This document shows positions 5,809 to 7,349 of a stretch of 7,349 bases of DNA, piece after piece. Origin of the DNA: Legionellales bacterium (GTDB taxonomy: Bacteria; Pseudomonadota; Gammaproteobacteria; PIVX01); NCBI GenBank assembly GCA_013215905.1, contig JABSQI010000081.1, positions 1-7,349 on the forward strand, in the 5' to 3' direction. Below the pieces are notes generated by a model. It saw only the letters and a program-made list of their open reading frames with translations. It did not search any database and had not been told where the DNA came from. A program made the position numbers and the translations under genes. Within the stretch, counting starts at the first letter, position 1. Every line of letters begins with the position of its first letter.

Positions 5809-7349
5809 ATGAAAAATGATAAAGCTAATACTTACAAGAGACTGTTTGGGTATATAAAGCCTTACTGGCTAATAAGTTTATTGGGAATTGTCGGAACAAT
5901 TTTGTATTCTGCTGTCGATGCAGGGTTTGTCTACTTTTTAGAGCCAATTTTAAATGAAGGCTTTATTGCTAGAGATCAAAAATTTATCGATTTATTACCA
6001 TATATAATATTATTGGCTTTTTTGGCACGCGGAGTAACGAGTTTTCTATCTACTTATTGTATGACTTGGGTGGCAAGAACTGTAGTTATGCAGTTTAGGA
6101 ATGAGTTATTTAATCATTATCTGAAAATACCAGCGGGAACATTTGATAAAATTACTTCTGGAAAATTGCTATCAAAATTATTATACGATACTGAACAAGT
6201 TGCCCAAGTGAGTATGGATGCTTTAACAATATTTTTACAATCATTGTGTTTATTGATAGGTCTATTTATTGTTATGCTAAGAATTAGTATCCCATTAACA
6301 CTCATATATATGCTTACTATTCCTGTAATTGCTGTGACAGTTATTTTTAGTAATAAAAGAGTAAGGAGAACTAGTAGAAGATTACAAAATTCTATGATGC
6401 ATGTTACTGAAGTAGCTGAAGAAGGAATTGAAGGGTATAAAGAGATTAGAATGTTTAGTTCTCAAAACTATGAAAAAAATAAATTTCAGAACGCAAATAG
6501 TGATACAAGAAGATTAGACTTAAAAGTGGCCATGACAAAATCTATTAATGTTTCTGGGGTGCAGTTAGTGGCAGCAAGTGGGATAGCCATGATAATGTAT
6601 TTGGCAATTAATCCCGATGGACTTAGTGGATTTACAAGCCTTTCAGCTGGTAGTTTTGCATCTATAATTGCTGCGATGCTTGCTATGCTAAAACCATTAA
6701 AGAATGTAACCACTATTAATAGTACTATTCAGCGAGGAATAGCAGGAGCTGAGAGTATATTCGAGCTATTAGATTCAGAGGTAGAAGAAAATACAGGAAA
6801 AATAATATTAGATAATGTAAGAGGAGAAATATCATTTAATAAAGTTAGATTCTCTTATAATACTAACGGTAAAGAAGTACTAAAAGATTTGTCTTTTAAT
6901 ATTAATCCAGGAGAAACTGTTGCTTTAGTTGGTAAATCAGGTAGTGGGAAGTCGACAATAGCTAATTTACTTGCAAGGTTTTATATAATAAATTCTGGTC
7001 AAATATTAATTGATGGTAATGATATAAATGAAATAGATTTACTATCTTTAAGGAAAAAAATTGCGATAGTAAGTCAAAATATTACGCTATTTAACGATAC
7101 GATCTATAAGAATATTGCTTATAATGAAATTGAAAATATTGATAAAGATAGAGTATATGAAGCAGCAGAGCAAGCACATATAATTGAATTTGCAAAAGAT
7201 CTAGATAAAGGATTAGATACTTTAGTTGGTGAAAATGGAGTTTTATTATCTGGAGGTCAGCGTCAACGAATAGCCATAGCAAGAGCAATATATAAAAATG
7301 CTCCACTACTTTTATTAGATGAAGCAACTTCTTCATTAGATACGCATTC
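5809..7349 (+). CDS. msbA: Lipid A export ABC transporter/flippase MsbA (3' end beyond window)
   Basis: MsbA is a homodimeric inner-membrane ABC exporter that flips lipid A-core from the cytoplasmic to the periplasmic leaflet. The window holds 513 complete codons; about 70 more would be expected. The membrane domain occupies about residues 1-330, with hydrophobic segments near 18-42, 60-82, 140-184 and 245-300, and the typical YCMTWVARTVV and SGKLLSKLLYDTEQVAQVS stretches. The nucleotide-binding domain has Walker A GKSGSGKST (375-383), the Q-loop in VSQNITLFND (Q423), signature LSGGQ (480-484), Walker B LLLLDE ending D504-E505, and D-loop SSLD (508-511). The H-loop histidine lies outside the window. 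The ATG at 5809 starts a normal MsbA N-terminus (KRLFGYIKPYW) although no Shine-Dalgarno sequence is visible. It is divergent from dapD. In many gammaproteobacteria lpxK follows msbA, which the next sequence could show. Confidence 0.95.
   Translation, partial: MKNDKANTYKRLFGYIKPYWLISLLGIVGTILYSAVDAGFVYFLEPILNEGFIARDQKFIDLLPYIILLAFLARGVTSFLSTYCMTWVARTVVMQFRNELFNHYLKIPAGTFDKITSGKLLSKLLYDTEQVAQVSMDALTIFLQSLCLLIGLFIVMLRISIPLTLIYMLTIPVIAVTVIFSNKRVRRTSRRLQNSMMHVTEVAEEGIEGYKEIRMFSSQNYEKNKFQNANSDTRRLDLKVAMTKSINVSGVQLVAASGIAMIMYLAINPDGLSGFTSLSAGSFASIIAAMLAMLKPLKNVTTINSTIQRGIAGAESIFELLDSEVEENTGKIILDNVRGEISFNKVRFSYNTNGKEVLKDLSFNINPGETVALVGKSGSGKSTIANLLARFYIINSGQILIDGNDINEIDLLSLRKKIAIVSQNITLFNDTIYKNIAYNEIENIDKDRVYEAAEQAHIIEFAKDLDKGLDTLVGENGVLLSGGQRQRIAIARAIYKNAPLLLLDEATSSLDTH

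Noticed and set aside
6117..7336. Minus-strand frames inside msbA
   Set aside because: They are antisense to a clearly conserved MsbA coding sequence and lack any supporting signal.

Overview
The window looks like chromosomal DNA of an AT-rich gammaproteobacterium. The DapD and MsbA proteins read as typical gammaproteobacterial versions, and the style (low GC, exported orphan proteins, gene remnants, non-coding repeats) suggests a Legionellales- or Francisella-like lineage, possibly host-associated. The placement is inferred from remembered protein patterns, not from a search.

Layout. 1-237: degenerate tandem repeats of about 58 bp, arranged as alternating A-B-A-B subtypes, entering from outside the window. 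238-670: AT-rich DNA with no supported gene. 671-2637 (minus): an exported heparinase II/III-type polysaccharide lyase, followed by an open reading stretch in another frame that may be its displaced C-terminus. 2638-3149: a 12-bp perfect palindrome and a truncated class I methyltransferase remnant. 3227-3700 (plus): a small exported rhodanese. 3744-4004: a non-coding, more GC-rich block with many short helices, best explained as a structured RNA on the plus strand. 4020-4107 (minus): tRNA-Ser(GGA) without an encoded CCA. 4286-4822 (plus): an exported six-cysteine protein of unknown function. 4847-5668 (minus): dapD. 5809 to the window end (plus): msbA, cut by the window edge just after the D-loop.

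How the genes relate. Most genes look like single transcription units: neighbours are divergent (dapD/msbA), convergent (182-codon ORF/dapD; RNA block/tRNA-Ser) or separated by their own promoter-like sequences. Several are cell-envelope functions: dapD supplies lysine and the meso-diaminopimelate of peptidoglycan, MsbA flips lipid A-core, and three proteins carry export signals. No metabolic operon links them.

The main point of interest is the RNA-like block at 3744-4004. It combines a perfect 9-bp closing helix, a GAGA tetraloop hairpin, G-U pairs that make sense only on the plus strand, and a CCCCTG...CATGGG hairpin reminiscent of IS200/IS605-superfamily ends. I read it as a candidate orphan HEARO/IscB-type omega RNA (a guide-RNA scaffold) left with no nuclease gene in the window. 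The class assignment needs a covariance-model search.
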